Assembly: GCF_011777495.1 (NCBI RefSeq)
Contig: NZ_JAATJS010000001.1
Location: 843,807 to 907,806, forward strand
Source of the DNA: Microvirga terricola
GTDB lineage: Bacteria > Pseudomonadota > Alphaproteobacteria > Rhizobiales > Beijerinckiaceae
Direction of reading: 5' to 3'
DNA length: 64,000 nucleotides
The translations under genes and the position numbers were made by a program. Numbering within the stretch: the stretch's first letter is position 1; each line of letters begins with the position of its first letter. The notes beneath the pieces were generated by a model, which worked only from the letters and a program-made list of their open reading frames with translations, had not been told where the DNA came from and searched no databases. Positions 8,038-17,505 of the stretch are shown here, in pieces.

Positions 8038-8829
8038 TCAAGCCGCGAGACGGCCGATGGCCTCGTTCAGGCACGCGACGTGCACGGCCTCGCCTGCGCG
8101 GGCGATGAGGGCGCAGCCCTTGGGCACCTCGCGCCAGCCGCGATCCTTGTCGTCGATGGGTTCGGAGACCACGAGCAGACCGCCGGGCTCCTCGCGGTAA
8201 TAGAGGGTCGGCGGCTTGGCATCGCAGGACCAGCGATAGGCAAAGAGGTTTTCGCCGTCGGTGAAGGCCGCGGTGAACCGGAACGGCTCGTCGATTCCCG
8301 CCGCGCCCATGAGGCCGCACACCGTCTTCAAGGTGCGCGCCATGGCCGCCACGGGTTCCGTGCTGAGGCCGTTGGCAAGCGCCAGCAGGAAGATCGCCTC
8401 CGAATCCGTGGTGCCGAGGCGGGTGTCGTAAAGCTCGTCCGGGATCAGCGCCTCGAGGCGGCGCTTGATGCGCCCGTAGCCGCCGATCTGCCCGTTATGC
8501 ATGAAGAGGTGCCGCCCATGGGCGAAGGGGTGGCAGTTGGAGCGGGTCGTCGACGTGCCGGTGGAAGCGCGCACATGGGCGAAGAACAGGCGCGAGCGGA
8601 CCTGATCGCACAGGCTGCGCAGGTTCTCGTCGGACCAGGCGGGCCGGATCTCCCGGTAGAGGCCGGGCTCGTTGCGATCGCCATACCAGCCGATACCGAA
8701 CCCGTCGCCGTTGGTTTCCGTCTTGGCCTCGACCGCGTGGAGCGACTGATGGACCAGCGAATGCGTCGGCGCGCAGACCAGATCGGCGAGGAAGATCGGC
8801 TCTCCCCGGTAGGCAAGAAAGCGGCACAT
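8038..8829 (-). CDS. Class II glutamine amidotransferase (YafJ/EgtC-like)
   Basis: A 263-residue protein. Its start is set by chemistry: MCRFLAYRGEPIFLADL places Cys2 as the N-terminal nucleophile exposed after removal of Met1. Other family marks are NGDGFGIGWYG, FFAHVRASTG, SNCHPFAHGRHLFMHNGQIG and GTTDSEAIF. Such domains hydrolyse glutamine to ammonia. In EgtC-like proteins the domain hydrolyses a gamma-glutamyl bond, but no ergothioneine genes lie nearby, so the substrate is open. The frame extends 12 codons further upstream, but that would bury the catalytic cysteine. It is divergent from the antiporter gene at 8999. Confidence 0.88.
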   Translation of the reverse strand: MCRFLAYRGEPIFLADLVCAPTHSLVHQSLHAVEAKTETNGDGFGIGWYGDRNEPGLYREIRPAWSDENLRSLCDQVRSRLFFAHVRASTGTSTTRSNCHPFAHGRHLFMHNGQIGGYGRIKRRLEALIPDELYDTRLGTTDSEAIFLLALANGLSTEPVAAMARTLKTVCGLMGAAGIDEPFRFTAAFTDGENLFAYRWSCDAKPPTLYYREEPGGLLVVSEPIDDKDRGWREVPKGCALIARAGEAVHVACLNEAIGRLAA

Positions 8830-8998
8830 CGGTCCTTCATCCCAGAGCGCTTCGTGCGCCCGCATGCGACTTTTTGTTACTATCTTTCCATCAAGCTGAA
8901 TAGCCGGTTAATGGCTGGGGCGTTGCGGCGATTCCGGCGATCCCCTAAACCTGAGGCATCAAATCGTGCCGGGGCAACCGGCTTATGGGGGAGAGACC

Positions 8999-10402
8999 AT
9001 GCTACGCCTGATGAGCCTGGCGCTTGCCGCCGCCCTGATGGTCCTGCCCGAGGCAGCCTTCGCGGCGGAACTTGACGGACGCTCGCTCGGCCTCGTCTGG
9101 GCGCTGCCCTTCGCCGGCATTCTTTTGTCCATCGCGCTCTTTCCCCTGCTCGCCCCGGAAGTCTGGGAGCATCACCTCGGCAAGATCGCGGCCCTATGGG
9201 GCCTGCTGGTCCTCGTCCCCATGGCGTTGAGCGAGGGGGCGATGACCGCCCTCCACACGCTCGCGCACACGGCGTTCCTTGAATACATCCCATTCATCCT
9301 GCTGCTGCTGGCCCTCTTCACGGTGGCGGGCGGCATTCTGGTGCGCGGCAACATCCATGGCTCGCCGGCGACCAATACGATGCTGCTCGCCATCGGCACG
9401 GTTCTCGCGAGCTTCATCGGCACGACAGGCGCGTCGATGGTGATGATCCGCCCGGTGCTGCGTGCCAATGACGACCGGCGGCACAATGTGCACGTGGTCG
9501 TGTTCTTCATCTTCCTCGTGTCGAATATCGGCGGCTCGCTGACGCCGCTCGGCGATCCGCCGCTGTTCTTGGGCTTCCTGCGCGGCGTCGACTTCTTCTG
9601 GACAACGCGGCACCTTCTGCCGGGGACCCTTTTCGTCAGCGGGCTGCTGCTGGCGCTGTTCTTCGTGATCGACAGTGTGATCTACAAGAAGGAAGGTCAT
9701 TTCAGTCCTGATCCTACGCCGGACAATCCGGTGCGTATTCAGGGCGGCATCAACTTCGTGCTGATCCTCGTCATCATCGGCGCGATCCTGATGAGCGCGA
9801 TGGTCGATCTCGGACGGTTCACTTTGCTCGGCGCCGAAATCGAAGTCGCCAATGCATTGCGCGATCTCATCATGATCGCCGTCACGTTGATCTCGCTTGC
9901 GCTGACACCGAAGGTGAGCCGCGCGGACAACGGTTTTTCGTGGGGCCCCATCGTCGAAGTGGCGAAGCTGTTTGCGGGCATCTTCATCACCATCATTCCG
10001 GTGCTCGCGATCCTGAAAGCGGGGGCGAACGGAGCCTTCGCACCGCTCGTGGCGCTGGTGACGCATCCCGACGGTAGCGCCAACAACGCCGCCTATTTCT
10101 GGCTCGCGGGCGGCCTGTCCTCGTTCCTCGACAATGCACCGACCTATCTGGTGTTCTTCGAACTGGCGGGCGGCGATCCGCAGGCCCTGATGACCAAGGA
10201 CGCGCTGACGCTCACCGCCATTTCCGCGGGCGCGGTCTTCATGGGCGCGAACTCCTATATCGGCAACGCGCCGAACTTCATGGTCTATGCCATCGCCCGC
10301 GAGGGCGGCGTGAAGATGCCAAGCTTCTTCGGTTATCTGTTGTGGTCCTGCGCGATCCTGATTCCGACCTTCGTGCTCACGACGGTGTTGTTCTTCAGGT
10401 AG
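8999..10402 (+). CDS. NhaD/CitM-type sodium:proton antiporter family membrane protein
   Basis: A 467-residue inner-membrane protein. It opens with a hydrophobic signal-like segment (MLRLMSLALAAALMVLPEAA) and has about 12 helices. Family features are FIGTTGASMVMIRPVL, FLVSNIGGSLTPLGDPPLFL and, in the second half, GGLSSFLDNAPTYLVFFELA, paired motifs typical of the ion transporter superfamily that includes NhaD and arsenite/citrate carriers. The likely role is sodium/proton exchange, but a carboxylate substrate cannot be excluded. ATG 8999 is preceded by GGGGGAGAG. The gene stands alone. Confidence 0.82.
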   Translation: MLRLMSLALAAALMVLPEAAFAAELDGRSLGLVWALPFAGILLSIALFPLLAPEVWEHHLGKIAALWGLLVLVPMALSEGAMTALHTLAHTAFLEYIPFILLLLALFTVAGGILVRGNIHGSPATNTMLLAIGTVLASFIGTTGASMVMIRPVLRANDDRRHNVHVVVFFIFLVSNIGGSLTPLGDPPLFLGFLRGVDFFWTTRHLLPGTLFVSGLLLALFFVIDSVIYKKEGHFSPDPTPDNPVRIQGGINFVLILVIIGAILMSAMVDLGRFTLLGAEIEVANALRDLIMIAVTLISLALTPKVSRADNGFSWGPIVEVAKLFAGIFITIIPVLAILKAGANGAFAPLVALVTHPDGSANNAAYFWLAGGLSSFLDNAPTYLVFFELAGGDPQALMTKDALTLTAISAGAVFMGANSYIGNAPNFMVYAIAREGGVKMPSFFGYLLWSCAILIPTFVLTTVLFFR

Positions 10403-10439
10403 AACGCGACCTTCTTTCCTCCCCCTTGCGGGGAGGGCT

Positions 10440-11534
10440 TCACGCACCCAATCGCTCCGCCACATCCTCCGCAATCGACAGGCTCGATGTGAGGCCGGGG
10501 CTCTCGATGCCGAAGAGGTGGACGAGGCCGGGAAGGCCGTGCTCCGCCGGACTTTCGATGCAAAAATCCGCCGCCGGTTCGCCAGGGCCGGTGAGCTTGG
10601 GGCGGACGCCGCAATAGTCCGGCGTCAGCGCACCATCCGGCAGGCCGGGCCAATAGCGGCGGATGGAGGCATAGAAGCTTTCCGCGCGCTGCGGATCGAC
10701 GGTGTAGTCCTCGCGCTCGATCCATTCCACGTCCGGCCCGAAGCGCATGCGACCGTTGAGGTCGAGGGTGAGGTGTGTGCCGAGGCCGCCGTCGACCGGC
10801 GCGGGATAAATGAGGTGCGAGAAGGCGGGCTTGCCGAGACAGCCGAAGTAATTGCCCTTCGCGAGCACAAGGCGTGGCACACGCTCTTGGGCATAGCCCT
10901 CCGTCGCGCGCGCCACCACTTGCGCGCCGAGGCCCGCCGCGTTGATGACGGCATCGACGGGCAGCACAGTCGGCTCCGCGCCGCCCACATGCGCTTCCCA
11001 CGCAGTGCCCGCTTGCACGATGCGTTCGACCGGCGCGTGAAAGGCGATCAGGCCGCCTGCGGCCTCAAGATCGCCCTGGAGCGCCAGCATCAGGGCGTGG
11101 CTGTCGATGATGCCCGTCTCGGAGGACAGAAGCGCGGCGGTGCAGACAAGGTTCGGTTCGAGCGCGTTCGCGGCCGCTTCCGTCAATAACGACAAGCCCT
11201 CGACGCAGTTGGAGAGGCCCTGCGTGTAAATGGATTCGATCTTGGCCTGTTCGCGCTCGTTCGTTGCCAGGATGAGCTTGCCGCATTTGGCGTGCGGCAC
11301 GCCGTGGCTCTCGCAGAACGCATAAAGCATCCGCCGCCCGGTGACGCAGTGATGGGCGCGTAGCGACTGGGTCGGGTAGTACATGCCCGCGTGGATCACC
11401 TCGCTGTTGCGCGAGGACACGCCGTTGCCAATACCGCCCGTCGCTTCCGCAACGATGACCGCGTGGCCGCGCAAGGCCAATGCGCGCGCGACGGCAAGCC
11501 CGACGACGCCTGCTCCGATGACGAGAACGTCCAT
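10440..11534 (-). CDS. FAD-dependent oxidoreductase, LhgO-like (L-2-hydroxyglutarate oxidase family)
   Basis: A 364-residue DAO-fold flavoprotein. The N-terminal dinucleotide site is MDVLVIGAGVVGLAVARALA. SSRNSEVIHAGMYYP is characteristic of the L-2-hydroxyglutarate dehydrogenase/oxidase group, and GIIDSHALMLALQ and YCGVRPKL continue the family pattern. It is shorter than E. coli LhgO (about 420 residues). The likely reaction is oxidation of a 2-hydroxy acid to a 2-oxo acid with electrons passed to the membrane or oxygen. It lies downstream of pckA on the same strand but behind a good terminator, so it is probably transcribed separately or by read-through. ATG 11534 begins the Rossmann fold directly. 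Confidence 0.8.
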   Translation of the reverse strand: MDVLVIGAGVVGLAVARALALRGHAVIVAEATGGIGNGVSSRNSEVIHAGMYYPTQSLRAHHCVTGRRMLYAFCESHGVPHAKCGKLILATNEREQAKIESIYTQGLSNCVEGLSLLTEAAANALEPNLVCTAALLSSETGIIDSHALMLALQGDLEAAGGLIAFHAPVERIVQAGTAWEAHVGGAEPTVLPVDAVINAAGLGAQVVARATEGYAQERVPRLVLAKGNYFGCLGKPAFSHLIYPAPVDGGLGTHLTLDLNGRMRFGPDVEWIEREDYTVDPQRAESFYASIRRYWPGLPDGALTPDYCGVRPKLTGPGEPAADFCIESPAEHGLPGLVHLFGIESPGLTSSLSIAEDVAERLGA

Positions 11535-11544
11535 CTCAAACCCC

Positions 11545-11577
11545 AAAAGCAAAACGGCGGCCCGAGAGCCGCCGTTT
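11545..11577 (-). terminator. Rho-independent terminator of pckA
   Basis: A perfect 10-bp stem, AAACGGCGGC (11552-11561) with GCCGCCGTTT (11568-11577) and a 6-base loop. Read on the minus strand it is followed by TTTTGCTTTT. It lies 23 bases past the pckA stop codon and just before the flavoprotein start. Confidence 0.85.
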
Positions 11578-11599
11578 GCGAAGATAACGAAAGAACGCG

Positions 11600-13210
11600 T
11601 CAGGCCGCAATCAGAGTCTGCGGGGCTGCGGCGCGCACGTCGGCGTCCACATGCGCCTCGAAGCGCTTGAAGTTCTCGTTGAACATGTCGACGAGGCGCT
11701 TCGCGGTCTGGGCAAAGGCTGCCTTATCCTGCCAGGTCTTGACCGGATAAAGGATGTGCGGCTCGACGCCCGGCACCGAGGTCGGCACCGCGAAGCCGAA
11801 ATAGGGATCGCGGCGGAAATCGGCGCGGGAGAGCGAACCGTCGAGCGCTGCGGTGAGCAGGCGGCGCGTGACGCGGATCGGCATGCGGCGGCCGATGCCG
11901 TACTTGCCGCCGGTCCAGCCGGTGTTGACCAGCCAGCAATCCACATGGTGCTTGGCGATGAGATCGCGCAGCAGGTTGCCGTAGACCGACGGATGACGCG
12001 GCATGAACGGCGCGCCGAAGCAGGTGGAGAAGGTCGCCTCCGGATCCTTCACGCCCTTTTCCGTGCCTGCCACCTTCGCGGTGTAGCCGGAGAGGAAGTG
12101 ATACATGGCTTCCGCAGGCGTCAGCTTGGCGATGGGAGGTAAAACGCCGAAGGCATCGCAGGTAAGCATGACGATGTTCTTCGGTACGCCCGCGCGGCCG
12201 GTCGCGCTCGCGTTGGGAATGAAGTCGAGCGGATAGGCGCAACGCGTGTTTTCCGTCTTCGACGCGTCGTCGAAATCCGGCACGCGGGTGATCGGGTCGA
12301 TCACCACGTTCTCCAGCACCGTGCCGAAGCGCTCGGTGGTGGCGAAGATTTCAGGCTCGGCCTCGCGCGACAGGCGGATGGTCTTGGCGTAGCAGCCGCC
12401 CTCGAAGTTGAACACGCTGCTCGGCCCCCAGCCATGCTCGTCGTCGCCGAGCAGGATGCGGTTGGGATCGGCGGAGAGTGTGGTCTTGCCGGTGCCGGAC
12501 AGGCCGAAGAATACGGCCACATCGTTGTCGTGACCCACATTGGCCGAGCAGTGCATCGGCATCACGTTCTGCGCGGGCAGCACGAAGTTGAGATAGGTGA
12601 AGACCGACTTCTTCATCTCGCCGGCGTAAGACGTACCGCCGATCAGCACGATCTTGCGGGTGAAGTCGCAGGCGATGACCGTTTCCGAGCGGCAGCCATG
12701 GCGGGCCGGATCGGCCTTGAAGGTCGGCAGGTCGATGATCGTCAGATCCGGCACATAGCTCTTCAGCTCGGCGAGGTCCGGGCGGATCAGGAGGTTGCGG
12801 ATGAAGAGCGAGTGCCAGGCGAATTCGGTGAAAACCCGCGCCTTGACCCGGTAGGCCGGGTCCGCGCCGCCATAGAGGTCCTGTGCGAACAGCTCCTTGC
12901 CCTCGGCATGGGCCAGGAAGTCTTGCAGCAGCGTGTCGAAATGGCCGGGGGTGATGGCGCCGTTGTTGTCCCACCACACCGTGTCTTCGGTGGTGGCATC
13001 GCGCACCACGAACTTGTCCTTAGGGGAGCGGCCGGTGTGCACGCCGGTCTCGGCGAGCAGCGCGCCACCCTTGACCAGCTGGGTCTCCTTGCGGGTCAGG
13101 GACTGCTCGTAGAGCGCGGGGGCCTCGAGATTCCAGAAAACCCGTTTGAGATTGCGAAGGCCGAAAGCCTCAGCGCCATGCGCGCTGTTGAAGACGCCGA
13201 TAGTGTCCAC
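11600..13210 (-). CDS. pckA: Phosphoenolpyruvate carboxykinase (ATP)
   Basis: A full-length 536-residue enzyme that converts oxaloacetate and ATP to PEP, CO2 and ADP, the entry step of gluconeogenesis from TCA-cycle carbon. Visible motifs are [12 protein letters not shown] (substrate binding), [18 protein letters not shown] (kinase-type P-loop), LLGDDEHGW (metal/ATP site) and [13 protein letters not shown]. The start is GTG 13210, with AGGAGAAG 6 bases ahead of it. The gene points away from chvI, with a 500-base gap between them, an arrangement conserved in many rhizobia, where ChvI is known to affect central carbon genes. Confidence 0.97.
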   Translation of the reverse strand: MDTIGVFNSAHGAEAFGLRNLKRVFWNLEAPALYEQSLTRKETQLVKGGALLAETGVHTGRSPKDKFVVRDATTEDTVWWDNNGAITPGHFDTLLQDFLAHAEGKELFAQDLYGGADPAYRVKARVFTEFAWHSLFIRNLLIRPDLAELKSYVPDLTIIDLPTFKADPARHGCRSETVIACDFTRKIVLIGGTSYAGEMKKSVFTYLNFVLPAQNVMPMHCSANVGHDNDVAVFFGLSGTGKTTLSADPNRILLGDDEHGWGPSSVFNFEGGCYAKTIRLSREAEPEIFATTERFGTVLENVVIDPITRVPDFDDASKTENTRCAYPLDFIPNASATGRAGVPKNIVMLTCDAFGVLPPIAKLTPAEAMYHFLSGYTAKVAGTEKGVKDPEATFSTCFGAPFMPRHPSVYGNLLRDLIAKHHVDCWLVNTGWTGGKYGIGRRMPIRVTRRLLTAALDGSLSRADFRRDPYFGFAVPTSVPGVEPHILYPVKTWQDKAAFAQTAKRLVDMFNENFKRFEAHVDADVRAAAPQTLIAA

Positions 13211-13712
13211 GAAAGACTTCTCCTGATCGCCAGTCGCCGTCCGGCCTTAACAAGAGGCCGTCGACGAAGGGCCGCTACTGTTCCGTTCAGGCAACGTCGG
13301 TCGACCGGTCGTCCCCTGCCCAGCAGAGAACGAAATTGGTTCAGCCGACGGTACCGTCAACTGAGGTCGTTCCATCGCATTCTATTTCAAATCAAGCTAG
13401 GCCTCTTTCGGGGTCGCGGCTAAGATTCTTCGACTACAAAATAGCGTTCGGAGCGATTTTCTGCCGCCCCCGTTCATCCCCGGTTGTGCCGCAAGCCTTT
13501 AAAAGCCTGTGATTAAGGCAGGCCCTCTGGTACTTCGTATCTGCGAACCTTATTTAGGCCATGAGAAAGGCGCAGTTGGGCACACTTTTGAGCCGCCGTA
13601 TCGCCGGGCCAAGCCTGCCGATCGCAGCAAAACAGAGCTGAAGAGTCTAAATTGGCCGCATTTTCCCTCGAGGAAGTCGCCTTTGCGGAAAATGCCAAGC
13701 AAGGAAGAGTTC
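13211..13712. other. Intergenic region between pckA and chvI
   Basis: About 500 bases between two divergent genes. It must hold both promoters and probably a long chvI leader. A weak frame runs in from 13509 in phase with chvI, but its residues do not look like protein of any known family and chvI homologs begin at the later ATG. I saw no convincing small gene or long palindrome here. Confidence 0.5.
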
Positions 13713-14411
13713 ATGCCAACGATCGCTCTCGTCGACGACGATCGCAACATCCTCACCTCGGTCTCCATCGCTCTTGAGGCGGAAGGGTACCGGATCCAGA
13801 CCTATACCGACGGCGCCTCCGCGCTCGATGGGCTGAAGCATGCCCCGCCGGACCTTGCGATCTTCGACATCAAGATGCCGCGCATGGACGGCATGGAGCT
13901 TTTGCGCCGCCTGCGCCAAAAATCCGACCTGCCGGTGATCTTCCTAACCTCCAAGGACGAGGAGATCGACGAGCTGTTCGGCCTGAAAATGGGCGCGGAT
14001 GACTTCATTCGGAAACCGTTCTCGCAGCGCCTACTGGTCGAGCGTGTGAAGGCCGTTCTGCGCCGGTTCGCCCCGAAGGACCAGACCGCTCCGCGCGAGG
14101 CAGACGCCAAGGCTCTCGAGCGCGGCCAGCTGACGATGGACCCGGAGCGCCACGCCTGCACCTGGAAGGGCGAGCCGGTAACGCTGACTGTTACGGAATT
14201 CCTGATCCTCCAGGCGCTCGCCACCCGCCCCGGCGTGGTGAAGAGCCGCAACGCGCTCATGGACGCGGCCTATGACGATCAGGTCTATGTCGACGACCGC
14301 ACCATCGACAGCCACATCAAGCGCCTGCGCAAGAAGTTCAAGGCTGTCGACGACAACTTCGAAATGATAGAGACGCTCTACGGTGTCGGTTATCGGTTCA
14401 AGGAAGGCTGA
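13713..14411 (+). CDS. chvI: Two-component response regulator ChvI
   Basis: A 232-residue OmpR-type regulator. The receiver domain (1-120) has the acidic pocket VDDD (Asp8-10), phospho-acceptor Asp52 in [12 protein letters not shown] and Lys in DDFIRKPF. The winged-helix output domain (about 135-230) has [33 protein letters not shown] and LYGVGYRF. ChvI is phosphorylated by ChvG and controls acid, envelope and exopolysaccharide genes in rhizobia and Brucella (BvrR). ATG 13713 follows AAGGAAGAG and gives the standard length; ATG 13692 is a less likely alternative. chvG follows 23 bases downstream. Confidence 0.95.
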   Translation: MPTIALVDDDRNILTSVSIALEAEGYRIQTYTDGASALDGLKHAPPDLAIFDIKMPRMDGMELLRRLRQKSDLPVIFLTSKDEEIDELFGLKMGADDFIRKPFSQRLLVERVKAVLRRFAPKDQTAPREADAKALERGQLTMDPERHACTWKGEPVTLTVTEFLILQALATRPGVVKSRNALMDAAYDDQVYVDDRTIDSHIKRLRKKFKAVDDNFEMIETLYGVGYRFKEG

Positions 14412-14434
14412 CGCCCGGCATCCTTGGGAAGGGC

Positions 14435-16243
14435 ATGAAAGCTGACTTCATCAATGTCGAGCCGCAGGGCGAAGAGCACGCCGCCCCGCGTGGGTTTCTG
14501 GCGCGGTTGAAGCGTTTCGGCCGCTCGGTTTCGCTGCGCCTGTCGTCCAGCCTGACGCGTCGGATCGTGGTGCTCAATCTCGGCGGCCTCGTCGCGCTTC
14601 TCGTCGGCTTTCTCTATCTCAACCAATTCCGCGAGGGCCTGATCGACGCGCGTGTGCAGAGCCTCCTGATCCAGGGCGAGATTATCGCCGGCGCCGTCGC
14701 GAGTTCCGCGACGGTGGACACCAACGCCATCACCATCGATCCGGACAAGCTGCTTCAGATGCAGGCGGGGGAGACGGAGCGGTTCAACGACGACAACCAA
14801 TCCTCCCTCGAATTCTCCATCAACCCTGAGCGCGTCGCGCCCGTGCTGCGGCGCCTTATAACGCCGACGCGCACCCGCGCCCGAATCTTCGACCGCGAGG
14901 GCTCGCTCCTTCTCGATTCCAGAACGTTCTATTCCCGTGGCGACATCCTGCGCCTCGACCTGCCGCCGCCCGTCGCGGAGGAGGATACGAGCTATATGGA
15001 GCGCGGCTGGAATGCGATCCGCGGCCTCTTCCGCCGCAAGAATCGGGTTGTGCTGGAGGAGCCCGGCCCCGCGAACGGCAAGACCTTGCCGGAGGTCCAG
15101 CAAGCCTATGCCGGCAAGCAGGCCAATGTGGTGCGCGTGAATGCGCGCGGCGAAACCATCGTCTCCGTTGCGGTGCCGATCCAGCGTTTCCGCAGCGTGC
15201 AGGGCGTGCTGCTCCTCTCCACGCAAGAAGGCGACATCGACGCCATCATCGCCTCCGAGCGCTTTGCGCTTCTCCAGGTGTTCCTTGTAGCGGCGGCAGT
15301 GATGATCGTCCTCTCGCTGTTGCTGGCTGGCGCCATTGCAGGCCCGGTGCGGCGGCTGGCGGAGGCGGCGGAGCGGGTGCGCTGGGGTACCAAGTCCCGC
15401 CAGGAGATCCCCGATTTCACCAACCGCTCGGACGAGATCGGCCACCTCTCCGGCGTGCTGCGCGACATGACCAAAGCGCTCTACAACCGCATCGACGCCA
15501 TCGAGAGCTTCGCGGCGGACGTGGCGCACGAGTTGAAGAACCCGTTGACCTCGCTGCGCAGTGCGGTCGAAACCTTGCCGCTCGCCCGCAGCGAGGATTC
15601 GCAGAAGCGGCTGATGTCGATCATCCAGCATGACGTGAAGCGCCTCGACCGCCTGATCAGCGATATTTCCGACGCCTCGCGCCTCGATGCGGAGCTAGCC
15701 CGTGCCGATGCGGAACCGGTGGACATGGTCCGCTTGCTCGAAGCGGTGGTGTCGATGGCCAATGAACGCCGCCGGTCCAACGATTCACTCATTGCGCTTG
15801 CCATCGAGCGGCAGGCGAAAACGCGCGATGCCTTCATCATCCGCGGACACGACAACCGTCTCGGTCAGGTGTTCAACAACCTGATCGACAACGCCCGCTC
15901 CTTCTCGCCCCCCGATCAGCCGGTGCGGGTGACGTTGCGGCGTCGCAAGGCGGAGATCGAGGTTTTGGTCGAGGACAGCGGTCCGGGCATCGACCCCGAT
16001 GCGCTCGACCGGATCTTCGAGCGCTTCTACACCGACCGGCCGGACCAGGGCTTTGGCCAGAATTCCGGCCTCGGCCTGTCCATCTCCCGCCAGATCATCG
16101 AGGCCCATCGCGGCACGATCCGGGCGGAGAACCGGCTTGGGCCCCCGGACGAGTATGGCGAACCCACGCGGCTCGGCGCGCGCTTCATCATCCGCCTGCC
16201 GGCGGCGGATGGGCAAAGGGTGACGGGCCGTGAGCGTGGCTGA
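14435..16243 (+). CDS. chvG: Sensor histidine kinase ChvG
   Basis: A 602-residue membrane kinase. A cytoplasmic N-terminus leads into helix 1 (about 44-62, IVVLNLGGLVALLVGFLYLN). A periplasmic sensor region of about 210 residues follows, then helix 2 (VFLVAAAVMIVLSLLLAGAI), a HAMP linker, the H-box FAADVAHELKNPLTSLRSAV with the phosphorylated His, and ATPase boxes VFNNLIDNARSF, DSGPGIDPD and GLGLSISRQII. ChvG senses low pH and envelope state and phosphorylates ChvI. The last 14 bases overlap the hprK start, which implies coupled translation of the kinase and the PTS regulator. Confidence 0.95.
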   Translation: MKADFINVEPQGEEHAAPRGFLARLKRFGRSVSLRLSSSLTRRIVVLNLGGLVALLVGFLYLNQFREGLIDARVQSLLIQGEIIAGAVASSATVDTNAITIDPDKLLQMQAGETERFNDDNQSSLEFSINPERVAPVLRRLITPTRTRARIFDREGSLLLDSRTFYSRGDILRLDLPPPVAEEDTSYMERGWNAIRGLFRRKNRVVLEEPGPANGKTLPEVQQAYAGKQANVVRVNARGETIVSVAVPIQRFRSVQGVLLLSTQEGDIDAIIASERFALLQVFLVAAAVMIVLSLLLAGAIAGPVRRLAEAAERVRWGTKSRQEIPDFTNRSDEIGHLSGVLRDMTKALYNRIDAIESFAADVAHELKNPLTSLRSAVETLPLARSEDSQKRLMSIIQHDVKRLDRLISDISDASRLDAELARADAEPVDMVRLLEAVVSMANERRRSNDSLIALAIERQAKTRDAFIIRGHDNRLGQVFNNLIDNARSFSPPDQPVRVTLRRRKAEIEVLVEDSGPGIDPDALDRIFERFYTDRPDQGFGQNSGLGLSISRQIIEAHRGTIRAENRLGPPDEYGEPTRLGARFIIRLPAADGQRVTGRERG

Positions 16244-16685
16244 AACCGTCCACGCAACTTGCGTCGTTGTCGGCGAAGCCGGGCTTCTGATCCGCGGCGA
16301 ATCGGGAACGGGAAAATCGACGCTCGCGCGCGAGATGTTGTTACATGCCGGACGCGAGGGGCGCTTCTGCCGTTTGGTCAGTGATGACCGCACGCGGCTT
16401 GCCGCCCATCATGGACGCCTTCTCGCCTCGGCGGTTGCGCCGCTTGCCGGCTGCATCGAGGCGCGCGGTACGGGCATCGTCAAGCTGCCGTTCGAAGAGA
16501 CCGCCGTGATCCGCCTGGTGGTCGACCTGTGCGAAGATTCGTCGCGCTATCCCGGTCCCGAAGACGCCACCATCATCTTGTGTGGCGTCGTTCTCCCTCG
16601 CATTTTGTCCCGAAGAGGTGCAGTCTTAACGGACCTCGTGCTGGGCCGCTTGAGTGGTGTTTGCGACACGGTCGTGACACTGTGA
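16230..16685 (+). CDS. hprK: HPr kinase/phosphorylase, short alphaproteobacterial form
   Basis: A 151-residue protein corresponding to the C-terminal catalytic half of Gram-positive HprK. The P-loop is GLLIRGESGTGKSTLA. The alphaproteobacterial form lacks the N-terminal domain. It phosphorylates HPr on a serine using ATP and can reverse this. The start is GTG 16230, inside the end of chvG, so expression is coupled to the acid/envelope sensor. EIIA-Man and HPr follow. This gene order is conserved in rhizobia, where these proteins form a regulatory PTS without sugar permeases. Confidence 0.92.
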   Translation: MSVAETVHATCVVVGEAGLLIRGESGTGKSTLAREMLLHAGREGRFCRLVSDDRTRLAAHHGRLLASAVAPLAGCIEARGTGIVKLPFEETAVIRLVVDLCEDSSRYPGPEDATIILCGVVLPRILSRRGAVLTDLVLGRLSGVCDTVVTL

Positions 16686-16774
16686 TGAAGTTTTCCTCTC
16701 AATGCTCTTGCGCTTAGCTTCGCGGTGCACAAAATAGCGGCTCCGCTCTTCGGAGCGATCGGACCTGGAACATT

Positions 16775-17176
16775 ATGATAGGAATGGTGCTCGTTACCCA
16801 CGGGCTGCTCGCGACGGAGTTCAAAGCCGCGCTTGAGCATGTGGTGGGTCCTCAAGAGCAACTTGAAACGATCACGATCGGCCCCGACGACGACATGGAA
16901 ACGCGGCGCAAGGACATCATGGACGCCGTGTGCCGGGTCAATTCGGGGCAGGGCGTCGTGGTCCTCACCGATATGTTCGGGGGCACCCCCTCGAACCTCG
17001 CCCTGTCGTGCATGAACGGCGGATCGGTCGAGGTCGTGGCGGGCATCAATCTGCCCATGCTCATCAAGCTCGCCAGTGTCAGGGATGAGGAATCCCTCAC
17101 CGATGCCGTCTTCCACGCTCAGGAAGCCGGGCGAAAGTACATCAACGTCGCCTCGCGCGTTCTGTCCGGGAAGTAA
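16775..17176 (+). CDS. PTS EIIA component, mannose family (regulatory, nitrogen-PTS type)
   Basis: A 133-residue EIIA-Man domain protein. The phosphorylated histidine is His9 in MIGMVLVTHGLLATEFKAAL. VVVLTDMFGGTPSNLAL and the INLPMLIKL segment are family marks. With HPr, and an EI encoded elsewhere, it would carry phosphate from PEP. No EIIB or EIIC genes are present, so a regulatory role is likely, as in other alphaproteobacteria. HPr begins 5 bases after its stop codon, so the two are co-translated or at least co-transcribed. Confidence 0.93.
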   Translation: MIGMVLVTHGLLATEFKAALEHVVGPQEQLETITIGPDDDMETRRKDIMDAVCRVNSGQGVVVLTDMFGGTPSNLALSCMNGGSVEVVAGINLPMLIKLASVRDEESLTDAVFHAQEAGRKYINVASRVLSGK

Positions 17177-17181
17177 GAAGA

Positions 17182-17502
17182 ATGGATCAGCCCCTCGATC
17201 AGGATTGTCCCCCGGCACCTGTCCCCGAGGGGGCGGAGGTCCGCGAACTGCCCATTATCAACCGCCGTGGCCTGCATGCCCGCGCCTCGGCCAAGTTCGT
17301 CCAGACGGTCGAGCGCTTCGAATCCGACGTCACCGTGACCCGTTGCGGGGAAACGGTGGGTGGACGCTCCATCATGGGCCTCCTGACGCTCGCCGCCGCT
17401 CAAGGCACGACCATTACCGTGACCGCCAAAGGACCGGACGCACCGAACTGCCTCCAGGCCATCGGCGATCTGCTCGCGAACAGGTTCGGCGAGGACGAGT
17501 AA
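17182..17502 (+). CDS. Phosphocarrier protein HPr
   Basis: A 106-residue HPr with an N-terminal extension of about 17 residues compared with E. coli HPr. His32 in INRRGLHARASAKF is the EI-dependent site. Ser63 in GGRSIMGLLTL lies 31 residues later, exactly the His15-Ser46 distance of Bacillus HPr, so it should be the HprK target. Both sites are intact, which means the two opposing phosphorylation inputs (PEP/EI and ATP/HprK) can operate. It is last in the chvI-chvG-hprK-EIIA-HPr run and converges with the DUF4337 gene 3 bases away. Confidence 0.93.
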   Translation: MDQPLDQDCPPAPVPEGAEVRELPIINRRGLHARASAKFVQTVERFESDVTVTRCGETVGGRSIMGLLTLAAAQGTTITVTAKGPDAPNCLQAIGDLLANRFGEDE

Positions 17503-17505
17503 GCC

